Shown in pieces: positions 26,740 to 37,200 of a stretch of DNA of 64,000 bases. Positions within the stretch are counted from its first letter, which is position 1. The number at the start of each line of letters is the position of its first letter. This DNA comes from Aristophania vespae (lineage in GTDB: Bacteria > Pseudomonadota > Alphaproteobacteria > Acetobacterales > Acetobacteraceae): the NCBI RefSeq assembly GCF_009906835.1, contig NZ_CP047652.1:1063001-1127000 (forward strand), written 5' to 3'. A program made the position numbers and the translations under genes. The notes below the pieces were generated by a model that saw only the letters and a program-made list of their open reading frames with translations, searched no databases and was not told the origin of the DNA.

Positions 26740-27609
26740 TTAGATATATTTTTTAAGGAATGCACGTACGTCATCACCTAGATCACTGCGCTCAATTGAC
26801 ATTGCAATCTGTGCTTCCAAGAAGCCCACTTTGCTACCACAATCAAAGCGAGTGCCTTCATAGCGTAAACCATGGAAAGGTTGCTTGCCGATTAATTGCG
26901 CCATAGCATCAGTGAGCTGAACTTCTCCACCCACACCTGTTTTGAGCTGTGACAAAGGCTCCAGCACATCAGCCGTCAGCACATAACGGCCAATAATAGA
27001 AAGATTTGAGGGGGCGTCAGCAGGAGCAGGCTTTTCAACAAGGCCTTTAACTTCTACCAATTTGCCGTCATCTTTACCTGTTTCCAAAATACCATATTGA
27101 TTTGTCAGGTGCTGCGGTACTTCGTTTACTGCAACGACATTTCCACCTGTCTGATGATAAATATCGGCTAATTGGCCAATACAGCTGCGATCACTTTTGA
27201 CAATATCGTCAGGAAGTAAAATCGCAAAAGGGTCATTGCCAATAAAGCTGCGTGCACACCAGATAGCGTGCCCTAAACCTAGTGGCATGTTTTGCCGCAC
27301 AGCCACCATGGAGCCCGCGCTGATAGCACTTGCTTCAAGAGCCGCTAAAGTTGAGGTTTTACCACGATCCTGTAGTGTCTTTTCCAACTCGGGAGCAGCA
27401 TCAAAATAGTCAATAAGATTATCTTTCCCCCTTGCTGTAACGAGGCAAAATTCCTCGATCCCTGCTGCGCGCGCTTCGTCAATCGCATATTGAATGAGCG
27501 GCTTGTCAACAACAGGAAGCATTTCCTTAGGCATGGCTTTAGTTGCAGGTAAGAAACGTGTTCCAAGACCGCCTACAGGTAAAACAGCTTTACGCAAGGG
27601 TTTAATCAT
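26740..27609 (-). CDS. galU: UTP--glucose-1-phosphate uridylyltransferase
   Basis: Makes UDP-glucose from the glucose-1-phosphate supplied by the mutase encoded directly downstream. The nucleotide-binding loop AVLPVGGLGTRFLPATKAMPKEM and the VEKP motif (GLVEKPAP) are in place. The frame extends to 27660, but the ATG at 27609 (MIKPLRKAV) has AGAAAGG upstream and matches family N-termini, giving 289 residues. galU and the mutase form a two-gene envelope-sugar unit. Confidence 0.95.
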   Translation of the reverse strand: MIKPLRKAVLPVGGLGTRFLPATKAMPKEMLPVVDKPLIQYAIDEARAAGIEEFCLVTARGKDNLIDYFDAAPELEKTLQDRGKTSTLAALEASAISAGSMVAVRQNMPLGLGHAIWCARSFIGNDPFAILLPDDIVKSDRSCIGQLADIYHQTGGNVVAVNEVPQHLTNQYGILETGKDDGKLVEVKGLVEKPAPADAPSNLSIIGRYVLTADVLEPLSQLKTGVGGEVQLTDAMAQLIGKQPFHGLRYEGTRFDCGSKVGFLEAQIAMSIERSDLGDDVRAFLKKYI

Positions 27610-27884
27610 AAACTTATTAACCTTTCTAATAAAACGTATTTCCCGATAATATTGCGCCATCTATGTGACAAATTATTATTCACACTTATTTAAACGTCAG
27701 AAAATACCATGTTTTCGTCATCAAAGATAAAAGTAAGATAAGGAAAGGGCAAATTACCTTAAATTAATTCTAACTACATCTTTGAAGAACAAAGGACATA
27801 AAAGGCAGGTTTTATCGCGTACACGACTATAGATTTCTCTAAATGAGAAATCGTTAAAATGACTAAATTATATTATGGGAAATA
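27610..27884. other. Upstream region of galU: no gene, one short inverted repeat
   Basis: No coding frame is convincing in this AT-rich stretch. GATTTCTC/GAGAAATC (27832-27839 and 27845-27852, five-base loop) forms a perfect eight-pair hairpin without a T-run. It could be part of the galU promoter region, but no clear -35/-10 pair is visible. Confidence 0.35.
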
Positions 27885-27911
27885 AAATTCACCTATCAGT
27901 TCAGGTGAAAT
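27885..27911 (-). terminator. Terminator of tRNA-Leu(GAG)
   Basis: On the minus strand TTCACCT pairs with AGGTGAA (27903-27909 with 27888-27894) around an eight-base loop and is followed by TTTTATTT. It starts three bases after the tRNA 3' end, as expected for a stable-RNA terminator. Confidence 0.8.
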
Positions 27912-27912
27912 A

Positions 27913-27998
27913 TGGTGCGGCCGAGAAGACTCGAACTTCCACAGGATTGCTCCCACAAGCACCTCAAGCTTGCGCGTCTACCATTCCGCCACGGCCGC
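27913..27998 (-). tRNA. tRNA-Leu (anticodon GAG)
   Basis: This is an 86-base class II tRNA on the minus strand. The acceptor is GCGGCCG/CGGCCGC, the anticodon stem CAAGC/GCTTG encloses TTGAGGT with anticodon GAG, and there is a long variable arm (TGGGAGCAATCCTGT region). The T-arm carries GTTCGAGTC, the discriminator is A and CCA is encoded. An intrinsic terminator follows directly. Confidence 0.94.
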
Positions 27999-28083
27999 CC
28001 CGTAGCTACGGAGCAGTGTCTTTTTTGACGTGACCGCTCCGGTGGGACGGCGTATAGCCCATACAAACAAAGAGGGCAACACC

Positions 28084-28761
28084 ATGACTAACTTTTCTGA
28101 AGAAATATTTTTAAAGCGAGATTTAAATCTCTGCCCCTACCAAGCTGCCATCGATAAAATGCAGCATATTGTAGATGGAATACAAAAGGGCACGAATCGA
28201 CAGACAGCCTGGTTTACGAGCCATCCTCCTCTATTTACGGCGGGAACTTCAGCCAAAAAAGAAGATCTGCTTAACCCCAAAAACTACCCTACTTTTAACG
28301 CCGGACGTGGCGGACAATGGACTTATCATGGCCCTGGGCAAAGAATTGCCTATTTAATGATGGATTTAACAAAGCCTCATGGCGTCATTGCGCCTCGTGA
28401 TATACGCTCATATGTCACGGGATTAGAAAATTGGCTTATAAATTCATTAAAACTTCTTAATATTGACGCTTTTACGCGCGAGAACCGCGTTGGGGTATGG
28501 TGCTATGACCCCATAACGAAGGAAGAGTCAAAAATTGCTGCGATTGGGATTCGCATTAGCCGTTGGGTGAGCTGGCACGGAATTTCTTTAAATGTCAGGC
28601 CAAATTTAGAAGATTTTGAAGGTATTATACCCTGTGGAATCCGCGAATTTGGCGTAACAAGTCTTGAGCGTTTTTACCCTGACATTCAAATGGATAAAGC
28701 CGATTCTGCCTTAATAGAATCCTGGCCTCATATTTTTGGCTCTAATTTGAAGGAAATGTGA
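28084..28761 (+). CDS. lipB: Octanoyltransferase (lipoyl(octanoyl) transferase)
   Basis: Transfers octanoate from ACP to lipoyl domains of 2-oxoacid dehydrogenases and the glycine cleavage H protein. The signatures RGGQWTYHGPGQRIAY, the KIAAIGIRISRWVSWHG block with the conserved Lys, and the IIPCGIREFGVTSL segment with the catalytic Cys are all there. The frame opens at GTG 28030, but the ATG at 28084 behind AGAGGGC is the likely start (225 residues). Its end overlaps the convergent lolA gene by 20 bases, so antisense interference at the 3' ends is possible. Confidence 0.94.
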   Translation: MTNFSEEIFLKRDLNLCPYQAAIDKMQHIVDGIQKGTNRQTAWFTSHPPLFTAGTSAKKEDLLNPKNYPTFNAGRGGQWTYHGPGQRIAYLMMDLTKPHGVIAPRDIRSYVTGLENWLINSLKLLNIDAFTRENRVGVWCYDPITKEESKIAAIGIRISRWVSWHGISLNVRPNLEDFEGIIPCGIREFGVTSLERFYPDIQMDKADSALIESWPHIFGSNLKEM

Positions 28762-29383
28762 AAATCTCTTTTGATACAGGCACATTTTCATGCACATCGT
28801 ACAAAGAAAGCCCAAAATGCCGATGTTGAGCATCTGTGCCTCGTATCCCGACCAGAGAAAGCTTTCCTCTTACATCAGAAAATTGCAAAGTGAGCAGCCC
28901 TTGAGAGGGATTATCAGCCTGGGCCAAAGAAATTTGCACAGTATCGCTGCCATAACGCACATCACTTACTTCAACATTTTCATTAAAATTAAGTGGGTGT
29001 CTAAGCAGATATCCAAGGGGGTTTTTTTTAAGAGATAGCTGTGTCACAGCTTCACTTTTACTATCAATCATCATGAGTTTTTCATCATGAGCAAGCACTA
29101 AAAGCCCTGCCGGAATCTCATAATCCATTCTTAAGGCGCCAGGAACATAGACAAAATGTCCATCTCCCTGCTGGTTACTCCCCAGGCCATTTTGCGCAAA
29201 ACTTGCTTCAAGCGAGTGAAGGTTATTTAAGTAAGTTTCTATTCTTTTGACATCAGCCTGTTTCGTTCCAGAAAGCTGGGAATAGCCACTTACAGCACAA
29301 CCAGAGAGCGCAAGTGGTAAAGCGCAAGGAACTGCCGCGGCAAAAAAAGCGGATAAAAATTTTGCACGAAAGACCGGTTTCAT
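28742..29383 (-). CDS. lolA: LolA-like outer-membrane lipoprotein carrier, itself with a lipobox
   Basis: This is a 213-residue periplasmic carrier fold: LHSLEASFAQNG, GDGHFVYVPGALRMDYEIP and a KNPLGYLLRHPLNF segment are typical of LolA in alphaproteobacteria. LolA ferries lipoproteins from LolCDE to the outer membrane; lolC and lolD are at 38450-40391. The N-terminus carries a lipobox LALSGC (C29), so this copy may be membrane-anchored, whereas E. coli LolA is soluble. It overlaps bolA by four bases (ATGA) and converges with lipB. A LolA-family paralogue with another cargo is possible. Confidence 0.82.
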   Translation of the reverse strand: MKPVFRAKFLSAFFAAAVPCALPLALSGCAVSGYSQLSGTKQADVKRIETYLNNLHSLEASFAQNGLGSNQQGDGHFVYVPGALRMDYEIPAGLLVLAHDEKLMMIDSKSEAVTQLSLKKNPLGYLLRHPLNFNENVEVSDVRYGSDTVQISLAQADNPSQGLLTLQFSDVRGKLSLVGIRGTDAQHRHFGLSLYDVHENVPVSKEIFTFPSN

Positions 29384-29727
29384 TTTTCCTTCTCTCCCTT
29401 CAACGTAAGCGTTAGAGCATGAAGACCGCTCTCAAATTCTGTTTTTAACAGCTCATTAACCAGGCGATGCCGGGCCAGTCTTCCTAAATCATCAAATTTA
29501 GAGCTGACAATGTTTATTCTATAATGAGTTTGCCCTTCTACACTAGGGGCCCCACTTTCGTCGCGCACGAGCATTTTTTTTATATGATGGGCATGACGCT
29601 TACTTTCATCTATAATTTCAATTTGTGAAGGCCCTAATGCTTCTTCTAAAATAAGGCGCATGCGCTCATCACGATTTGTCACAGGCTGGTTAGCTATAGG
29701 TGTTTTGTTAAAAGATTCTACTGTCAT
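29380..29727 (-). CDS. BolA family protein
   Basis: This is a 115-residue protein of class II KH-like fold with RLILEEALGPSQIEIIDESKRHAHH and FDDLGRLARHRLVNELLK, the BolA core. BolA proteins pair with monothiol glutaredoxins around Fe-S and iron handling and affect morphology under stress. It is divergent from the J-domain gene (71-base gap) and coupled to lolA downstream. The RHAHH segment contains the conserved His used for cluster or partner binding. Confidence 0.9.
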   Translation of the reverse strand: MTVESFNKTPIANQPVTNRDERMRLILEEALGPSQIEIIDESKRHAHHIKKMLVRDESGAPSVEGQTHYRINIVSSKFDDLGRLARHRLVNELLKTEFESGLHALTLTLKGEKEK

Positions 29728-29798
29728 GCCACTTCTTTCTTAAGAAAATGCTTTATATCTCTTGAATATGAGAAAAACTCTCCCCCATATGCCTCTTT

Positions 29799-30383
29799 AT
29801 GCAACGAAGAACGTCTAAATTTAAAGCTTTTGATCCCGACCCAGAAGCCCCCAACAAGCTTTGTGATCATCCTGATTGCGATGAAGCCGCAGGTTATCGT
29901 GCTCCAAAGGGGAGAGATAACTTGCGTAATTATTATTGGTTCTGCTTGGAGCATGTGCGCCAATATAATTCGAAATGGGATTTTTATAAGGGTATGACGC
30001 CTGGCCAAATTGAAGCTCAATTACGTGCTGATACTTCCTGGCAACGTCCTTCATGGAAATTAGGTTCAATTGGTGGAGCTGCCAAACCAAACTTCACGAT
30101 TGATGATCTTGATGATCCTCACGACCTACTTCGTGAGCACCGCAATGCAAGACGTACTAAAAAACCGGTAGAAAAAATTAAAGAGCCTATAAAGCAGGCA
30201 CTTGCTACTTTAAATTTAGTATGGCCGACAACCCTGGAAGACGTGAAAATCCGCTATCGCCATTTGGCGCGACGTTACCACCCTGATGCTAATATTGGTG
30301 ACAAAAAGGCGGAGGAACATTTTAAAGCTGTAGGAACAGCTTATACAACTTTAAAAGAGCATTTCTCGTCTTCTTCATCTTAA
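29799..30383 (+). CDS. J-domain (DnaJ-like) protein
   Basis: This is a 194-residue protein with an N-terminal Cys/His-containing segment (KLCDHPDCDEAAGYRAP...YYWFCLEHVRQYN) that may bind zinc. Its C-terminal J-domain is of the form LEDVKIRYRHLARRYHPDANI with the HPD triad intact. J-domains stimulate DnaK ATPase. The bolA/J-protein/cobS/cobT neighbourhood is conserved in alphaproteobacteria, suggesting the chaperone helps the CobST AAA+ complex or its clients. That link is inference from gene order only. Confidence 0.88.
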   Translation: MQRRTSKFKAFDPDPEAPNKLCDHPDCDEAAGYRAPKGRDNLRNYYWFCLEHVRQYNSKWDFYKGMTPGQIEAQLRADTSWQRPSWKLGSIGGAAKPNFTIDDLDDPHDLLREHRNARRTKKPVEKIKEPIKQALATLNLVWPTTLEDVKIRYRHLARRYHPDANIGDKKAEEHFKAVGTAYTTLKEHFSSSSS

Positions 30384-30465
30384 AAATTGAAGTTTATTTA
30401 TTACCTTTAAGTAGCCGCTTTCACAGAACACACCACCTTGATAGGTTAATTGCAGGAGTGCCGCC

Positions 30466-31443
30466 GTGACTTTTTCAACTGATTCTTCTTTGGACAACAT
30501 CCTGCCGAGCAAGCCTGATAGTGTTAAACCTGCCAGAGAGCTTTTTCATCTGGACCTTGATTTTGACGTTCCCGTCTGGTCTCAGCGTACTGATTATGTC
30601 CCTCAGATTGATAATGCTTATTGCTTTGATATTGATACGACCCGCGCTATTTTGGCAGGGTTTATGTATAATCGCAGGGTCATGATACAGGGCTATCACG
30701 GCACAGGAAAATCTTCTCATATTGACCAGGTTGCAGCACGTTTAAATTGGCCATGCGTCCGTATAAATCTTGATAGTCACATTTCACGTATTGATCTTAT
30801 AGGCAAAGACGCCATCACCCTGCGAGACGGTCTTCAGGTTACAGAATTTAAAGAAGGTCTGCTCCCCTGGTGTTTACAAAATCCATGCGCCCTTATTTTT
30901 GATGAATATGACGCGGGGCGTCCTGATGTCATGTTTGTTATTCAGCGCGTGCTTGAGACAAATGGCGCTTTGACTTTGCTTGATCAAAATCGTGTCATTC
31001 ACCCTCACCCCTCTTTTCGCCTTTTTTCGACGGCAAACACGGTCGGCTTAGGTGATACGACAGGCCTTTATCACGGAACGCAACAAATTAATCAGGGCCA
31101 AATGGACCGATGGAATATTGTTGCCTCGCTAAATTATCTTCCTCCCTTGCAAGAAGAGCAGATTATTTCATCTCGCCTAGCTTCAAAAATTGAAAATGAT
31201 CTTATAGGCAAAATGGTTGCCCTAGCTAATTTAACGCGTACGGGCTTTATGCAGGGTGATATTTCAACTGTCATGTCACCTAGAACAGTCATAAGCTGGG
31301 CAGAAAATTATCTTATTTTCAAAGATCTCGCTTTTTCGTTCCGTCTTTCATTTCTGAATAAATGTGACGAGATTGAGCGCGAAATTATCGCTGAATATTA
31401 CCAGCGCTGCTTTAATGCCTCACCTTTGCCGTTAACATCATGA
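30466..31443 (+). CDS. cobS: CobS-type AAA+ ATPase (cobaltochelatase subunit-like)
   Basis: This is a 325-residue MoxR-like AAA+ protein with Walker [13 protein letters not shown], Walker [17 protein letters not shown] and sensor 1 [10 protein letters not shown]. In aerobic B12 synthesis CobS and CobT form the ATPase of cobaltochelatase with CobN. Many alphaproteobacteria keep cobST outside any cobalamin cluster, as here. The start is GTG at 30466 behind AGGAG; the stop overlaps cobT by four bases (ATGA). Whether CobN is present elsewhere cannot be known from this window. Confidence 0.93.
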   Translation: MTFSTDSSLDNILPSKPDSVKPARELFHLDLDFDVPVWSQRTDYVPQIDNAYCFDIDTTRAILAGFMYNRRVMIQGYHGTGKSSHIDQVAARLNWPCVRINLDSHISRIDLIGKDAITLRDGLQVTEFKEGLLPWCLQNPCALIFDEYDAGRPDVMFVIQRVLETNGALTLLDQNRVIHPHPSFRLFSTANTVGLGDTTGLYHGTQQINQGQMDRWNIVASLNYLPPLQEEQIISSRLASKIENDLIGKMVALANLTRTGFMQGDISTVMSPRTVISWAENYLIFKDLAFSFRLSFLNKCDEIEREIIAEYYQRCFNASPLPLTS

Positions 31444-33278
31444 CAGTCAAAAACGAGCTTTTTCATAAGGCTGCCCTGGCGACTTTACGCACTTTAAGCC
31501 TTGATCACGATATCACTGCCCCCGCTGAGTTGCAGATCGAAAATTTTCACAAATTTTCATCAGAACAACAGGCGAAGATGCGGGGGTTGGTTGATTCTTA
31601 TGCTCTTAGACATCGGTACCATAATGAAGCATTAGAGCCTTCTTTTTCCGAACCTGATGCAAGACTTATTTTTGATGGTTTAGAACAGGCACGATGCGAA
31701 ATTTATGGTTCACGTCATTTCGCAGGTGTAAGAGCCAATCTTTTTCAACGTCTTCACGATAGATCTCTTCAATTAAAAACCTCAGAAATGATTCGTCGTG
31801 ATGACATGCCGCCTAGCCTTGCCATAGAATTACTGGCAAGAGAGGCTATGTTAGGCCACAAACTTGATGAGACTATAACTGCTCCAGCACTTGAGAGGTG
31901 GCGTGAGACCCTTACGCCTCAGGCAAAAGCGGCTTTTAAAGCTCTGGCAAACTCTCAAAGTGACCAAAAAAAATTTTCTGAAGCGGGCAAAGCTCTCCTC
32001 GCATCTTTTGGTTTAACAAAAGACCAAAAACCAGGGTCAGGTTCTGACAGTAACAACCTTGAGCAAGGCACTGATGAATCACAAGGCTCTGAATCTTCTA
32101 CAGAAAGCTCAGGCACTGACGAAGGGCAAAGCTCTGAACAGCAAATTGTCAAAACGGATCAGACTGGTGAAGAATCATCAGCTTCAGGAGATCTCAGTTC
32201 TGAAGAGATAGAAGCATTACTAACTCAGGGTGAACATGGAGACGAAAAAGCTGCCGGCCCCTCTGACAATGATGAAACTTCACTTTCTGAGCCTATAAAA
32301 TTTGCTGATGGATACCAGATTTTCACACGTGAATTTGACGAAATTATCGCCGCAGATGATTTATGTGACCCTGAAGAACTGCATTTTTTACGAGAGCAAC
32401 TTGATCACCAATTAGAGCGAACAAAGGATTTTGTTTCTCGTCTGGCTCATCGACTACAACGTCGTCTTTTAGCCCAGCAACAACGTCATTGGAGTTTTGA
32501 TGAAGAGGATGGCATTTTAGATGCTGCCCGTCTTCCTCGTATTGTAAGTAACCCGTCGCTACCTCTTTCCTACAAGCAGGAAAGCAACACTGAATTTAAA
32601 GAAACTGTTGTGACGTTACTTATAGATAATTCTGGCTCTATGCGTGGGCTTCCTATCACCACGGCAGCAATTTGTAGTGATATTTTAGCACGCACCCTGG
32701 AACGTTGCGGCGTTAAAGTCGAAATTTTAGGTTTTACCACCAGAACGTGGAAAGGCGGACAAAGTCGCTTTAAATGGATGCAAGAAGGTCGCCCTCCTCA
32801 GCCTGGGCGTCTTAATGACCTACGACATATTATCTATAAATCAGCTGACCAACCGTGGCGCCATGCCCGCTTAAACTTAGGTCTTATGTTGCGTGATGGT
32901 CTGCTGAAAGAAAATATTGATGGTGAAGCTCTTTTATGGGCTTCTCGTCGGCTTAAAATGCGCCCTGAACATCGGCGTATTTTAATGGTTATTTCTGATG
33001 GTGCACCAGTTGATGACAGCACCGCTTCGGCCAATATGCCTGATTATCTGGATGTTCATTTACATAAAGTCATAGCACGACTTCAAGCTGATCGTGCTAT
33101 TGAATTATTAGCCATTGGGATTGGCCATGATGTTACACGTTATTATGCCAATAGCGTGACGATTGGCTCTGCGGAAGATTTAGGCGATACAATGGTCACA
33201 CAGTTAAGTACCCTTTTCACACCCTCAAAAAACACAGCCAAAACGCGGGTTAATAATCGTAAAAAATTGGCTTTATGA
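31440..33278 (+). CDS. cobT: CobT-type VWA-domain protein (cobaltochelatase subunit-like)
   Basis: This is a 612-residue protein. Its N-terminal helical part is followed by a long acidic, Ser/Glu/Gln-rich linker (about residues 200-285) and a C-terminal von Willebrand A domain with the MIDAS motif DNSGS at 396-400. That is the standard CobT design; it docks on the CobS ring. The ATGA overlap with cobS implies coupled translation and fixed stoichiometry. No other cobalamin gene is nearby. Confidence 0.93.
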   Translation: MTVKNELFHKAALATLRTLSLDHDITAPAELQIENFHKFSSEQQAKMRGLVDSYALRHRYHNEALEPSFSEPDARLIFDGLEQARCEIYGSRHFAGVRANLFQRLHDRSLQLKTSEMIRRDDMPPSLAIELLAREAMLGHKLDETITAPALERWRETLTPQAKAAFKALANSQSDQKKFSEAGKALLASFGLTKDQKPGSGSDSNNLEQGTDESQGSESSTESSGTDEGQSSEQQIVKTDQTGEESSASGDLSSEEIEALLTQGEHGDEKAAGPSDNDETSLSEPIKFADGYQIFTREFDEIIAADDLCDPEELHFLREQLDHQLERTKDFVSRLAHRLQRRLLAQQQRHWSFDEEDGILDAARLPRIVSNPSLPLSYKQESNTEFKETVVTLLIDNSGSMRGLPITTAAICSDILARTLERCGVKVEILGFTTRTWKGGQSRFKWMQEGRPPQPGRLNDLRHIIYKSADQPWRHARLNLGLMLRDGLLKENIDGEALLWASRRLKMRPEHRRILMVISDGAPVDDSTASANMPDYLDVHLHKVIARLQADRAIELLAIGIGHDVTRYYANSVTIGSAEDLGDTMVTQLSTLFTPSKNTAKTRVNNRKKLAL

Positions 33279-33358
33279 TTTTTAAACTCGTAATAACAGA
33301 TCCAAACACATTTTTTTAACTAAGTTTTTATCTAATAGCGGAGCTTTGTAGGTAAATT

Positions 33359-34273
33359 ATGCATCTCATTACTCTTCCAAAGTTTTGCTTTTTGCCCAGG
33401 GCAAAAATCGCAACCTTTATAGCCCTGACAACAACTTTAGCCGGATTGAGCCTTTCTAATTCTTACGGTCGCACCTTGGCGCCTTTGCCTGATAGTTGTT
33501 TTCGCTATTCAGCCCAAGAGGAAGTAGGAAAAGGTAGCAGTCTTTCAGTTAAGAAATTTCACGCTGAACTTGTTGGGACTGGCTATGAAATTAATGTCGC
33601 CACGTCAGCTTTATCGGATCCTAAAAGAAAACTGGATAAAGATGCCCTGATCAGAATAAACGCTGCCGCCGCTTATGGTGTTTTGGTGTCTTACCACCAT
33701 GAACTACCCGCAGCATGCGGAAATTCTAATATTCCCGAAATTGAGGAAGTTAAAGGTAGCCTTCCAGAAGCAACATGGCAAAATATTGAGATTATAAGAC
33801 CGGACCGCAAATTATTTGTTCGGTCTTTTCACGTAAAATTAATCAGCACTTCCCCGCTTATTCGTGCCCAGTTTGAGGCAAAAGGCCTTGATGGAAGAGC
33901 TTATCCGCTTTTTCCACAAAATGCATCTGGTGACGTAAGTTTAGTGCCCTCTACGACCTTACCTTTTAACTTCACCATTAATAATTTTCACACTTCAATT
34001 GGCGTAAGTGAAATTGATGGTCATGGCACGGTCCATGCTGCAAAAGATCTTCCTAACTCAACTGCCAATATTCACCTTAGTATTAGCAAAATCGGTAAAT
34101 TAATTGATGAGCTAAGCCGTGCTGCCCCTGTCAAAGTTACGGCTGCATTTCTTGTAGCACGCTTACTTGGCGACAGAGAGCCTAATCATCGTACGGGATG
34201 GAACGTAGAGCTCAGCAATGCCAAGGTCAAAGTGAATGGGAAGGTTATGCCAATCAATCTTCAACAGCATTAA
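33359..34273 (+). CDS. Secreted protein of unknown function
   Basis: This is a 304-residue protein starting with a basic, hydrophobic export signal (cleavage probably near NSYG). The mature part alternates short beta segments, for instance VKKFHAELVGTGYEINV, FVRSFHVKLISTSPLIRAQF and IGVSEIDGHGTVHAA, and ends in WNVELSNAKVKVNGKVMPI. That ending recalls DUF2125-type periplasmic proteins, but the match is too weak to name. It has two Cys residues. It follows cobT by 80 bases and may be on its transcript; its end overlaps dnaE by four bases in convergent orientation. Confidence 0.75.
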   Translation: MHLITLPKFCFLPRAKIATFIALTTTLAGLSLSNSYGRTLAPLPDSCFRYSAQEEVGKGSSLSVKKFHAELVGTGYEINVATSALSDPKRKLDKDALIRINAAAAYGVLVSYHHELPAACGNSNIPEIEEVKGSLPEATWQNIEIIRPDRKLFVRSFHVKLISTSPLIRAQFEAKGLDGRAYPLFPQNASGDVSLVPSTTLPFNFTINNFHTSIGVSEIDGHGTVHAAKDLPNSTANIHLSISKIGKLIDELSRAAPVKVTAAFLVARLLGDREPNHRTGWNVELSNAKVKVNGKVMPINLQQH

Positions 34274-37200
34274 TTATGCTCTAGTTTTTTTATTCCTTTT
34301 AAAGTCAATAATTTTTCAACAAAACGTGGTGTAACTTTATAATGGTTGGGTAATATAACCTCTACATCACGTGTCTCTTGAAGGGTCGGTAATAATGTAA
34401 CCCGACCTTTTCCCCCTATGCTGTTTTCGAGCATAGTTTTTAAGGGTTCTAAAAGAGCTTGATCATCGAACCACAAACGAACTTCAGCTTTTTCCGTTTC
34501 TGCTGCCTTTTCAAGATCCATAACACTCTGGGCAGTAATACGCAGTGCATCACCATCTAATCTAAGTTCAGCATTAACTAAAATAGCTTGCCCAGCAACT
34601 AATAAATCGCGACATGTATTTAGCGTTTCTGAAAAAAGTGTAACCTCACAACTGCCTGTACTGTCAGTTAATGTCACCCAAGCCATTTTTTTGCCTGTAC
34701 GTGTTGGTCGTTCTTTTTTATCAACAACACAACCTGCAATTTTAACTCTGGTTGTTCCGGCCTGAGCTAATGCCTCTAATTGCACTGCTGGATTACAGGC
34801 CAAACGTCTTAACACTGGCTGATAGGTATCAAGCGGGTGTGCACTCATATGAAACCCAATAACTGTGGCTTCATGAGAAAGACGTTCAAAATCTGGCCAG
34901 GAAGAAACAGGCTTTAAATGCAGTGTTTCTCGCATGGTAGTGTCGTTCTGACCACCAAAGAGACCGGCCTGACCCACCTGGCGTTCTCTCGCTTTTTCCT
35001 GGGCCCTGCGTATTATTGTCTCAGCATTAGCAAAAACTAAATGACGATCATCAATGAGTGAGTCAAAAGCCCCTGCTCTAGCCAAGCTTTCAATCTGAAT
35101 TTTATTAATATTTTTCGAATCAACACGCTCGGCAAAATCGGTAAGATCCTTAAAGTCCTCATTCCCCCTATCTTTTACCAAACCCTCCATAGCCACAGCA
35201 CCAACGCGCTTAATAGCTGAGAGCGCATACCTAATGCCCAGCTCTCCATTTTCCAGCCGTTCAATAGAAAAATCTGCTTGAGAGCGATTAATATCGACAG
35301 GAAGAACCTTAATGTTCATTCGCTTTGCTTCCTGACACAAAGCAGCAAGTTTTTCGGTTTTTTCCCGAGCCAGTGACAGGCAACCTGCCAAAAAAGCAAC
35401 AGGGTGATTCGCCTTCATCCAGGCTGTTTGGTAAGAAACAAGGGCATAAGCCGCTGCATGGGATTTATTAAATCCGTAATCGGCAAATTTCGCCATAATA
35501 TCGAAGACTTCTTCGGCCTTCTCAGCAGAAATGCCTCTTTTGGTTGCCCCTTCGCGAAAAATAGCCCGTTGTTTTTCCATTTCTGAGGCAATTTTTTTCC
35601 CCATGGCACGGCGTAAAAGGTCAGCACCTCCAAGACTATAGCCGGCCATTTTTTGAGCAATTTGCATCACCTGCTCTTGGTAAACCATTATTCCGTAGGT
35701 TTCTTCAAGAATAGGGCGAATTTCTTCGTGAGGTGGTGACCATGGAGCACCATGCTTACGCCGGCAATATTCAGGAATATTAGCCATTGGTCCCGGACGA
35801 TATAAAGACACTCCGGCAATTAAATCTTCAAGCCTACTTGCGGCCATTTGCTTGAGCATATCACGCATGCCCGCACCCTCGAACTGAAACACGCCAGCCG
35901 TATCACCCCGCGCCAACATATCAAAAGTTCGTTCATCATTAAGCGGAATGCGGGAAAGATCGACTTCCACACCCAGATTTTTAAGAAAGTCGACCCCTCT
36001 TTTAAGAATTGTGAGGGTTGTTAGTCCCAAAAAGTCAAATTTAACGAGACCCGCCTGCTCCACATATTTCATGTTATATTGGGTAACGAGCATATCACTG
36101 CGCGGATCTTGATAGAGAGGCACGAGCTTTACAAGCTCTCTATCACCAATCACCACACCAGCGGCATGTGTTGAGGCGTGCCTATAAAGGCCTTCCAGCT
36201 GCAAGGCAATTTCCATGAGACGTTTAATAGTCTCATCCGTATCGCGCATTTCCTGTAAGCGCGGCTCTTCGTCAATCGCCTTGGCTAAGGGTGTCGGTTT
36301 GGCAGGGTTATTAGGAATAAGTTCTGCAACACGGTTAACCATACCATAAGGCAACCCCAAAACGCGTCCTACATCACGAATTGCCGCTTTAGCCTGTAAT
36401 TTACCAAAAGTGATAATTTGAGCGACCTGATTTGTTCCATATTCACGACGCACATAACGTATAACCTCGTCACGCCGGTCCTGACAGAAATCAATATCAA
36501 AGTCTGGCATGGAGACACGCTCTGGATTCAGAAAGCGCTCAAACAATAATCCAAAAGGAAGCGGATCAATATCAGTGATGGTCAGAGCATAAGCAACCAG
36601 AGACCCTGCACCAGAACCACGACCAGGCCCTACCGGAATGCCCTGAGATTTTGCCCATTGAATAAAATCAGCAACGATGAGGAAGTAACCCGGAAATCCC
36701 ATTCCGACAATAATATCAAGCTCTGTCCTTAAACGTTCTTCATATTCAGCACGCTTATCCTCACCATCGGACATGACAGAAAGGCGCTTTTCCAGACCCT
36801 CCCATGACATGGCACGCAAAGTTTCTTCTTCGGTGCTTCCCTCTCTGACTTTAGGACAGATTGGCAGGAGTGGTTTGCGTGTTGAAGCTGATACGGCACA
36901 GAGCTTAGCGATGGTAACCGTATTGTCGCATGCATCTGGCAGGTCACTAAAGACCTCACGCATTTCAGCTTCGCTTTTAAACCATGCCTCTGAAGAAACG
37001 CGCCACCGATCTTCTTCGGCCATGGTACAGCCCTGAGCAATGCATAAAAGAGCATCTTGTGCTTCGTGCAATTCTGGACGCGGAAAAAAACATTCATTTG
37101 TTGCGACCAGAGGTAAGCCCATTTCATCTGCCAAGCGCACCAAAATAGGTTCTGAAACAGATTCACCACTTTCATTGAGCCGGTTTAACTCTACGGCAAT

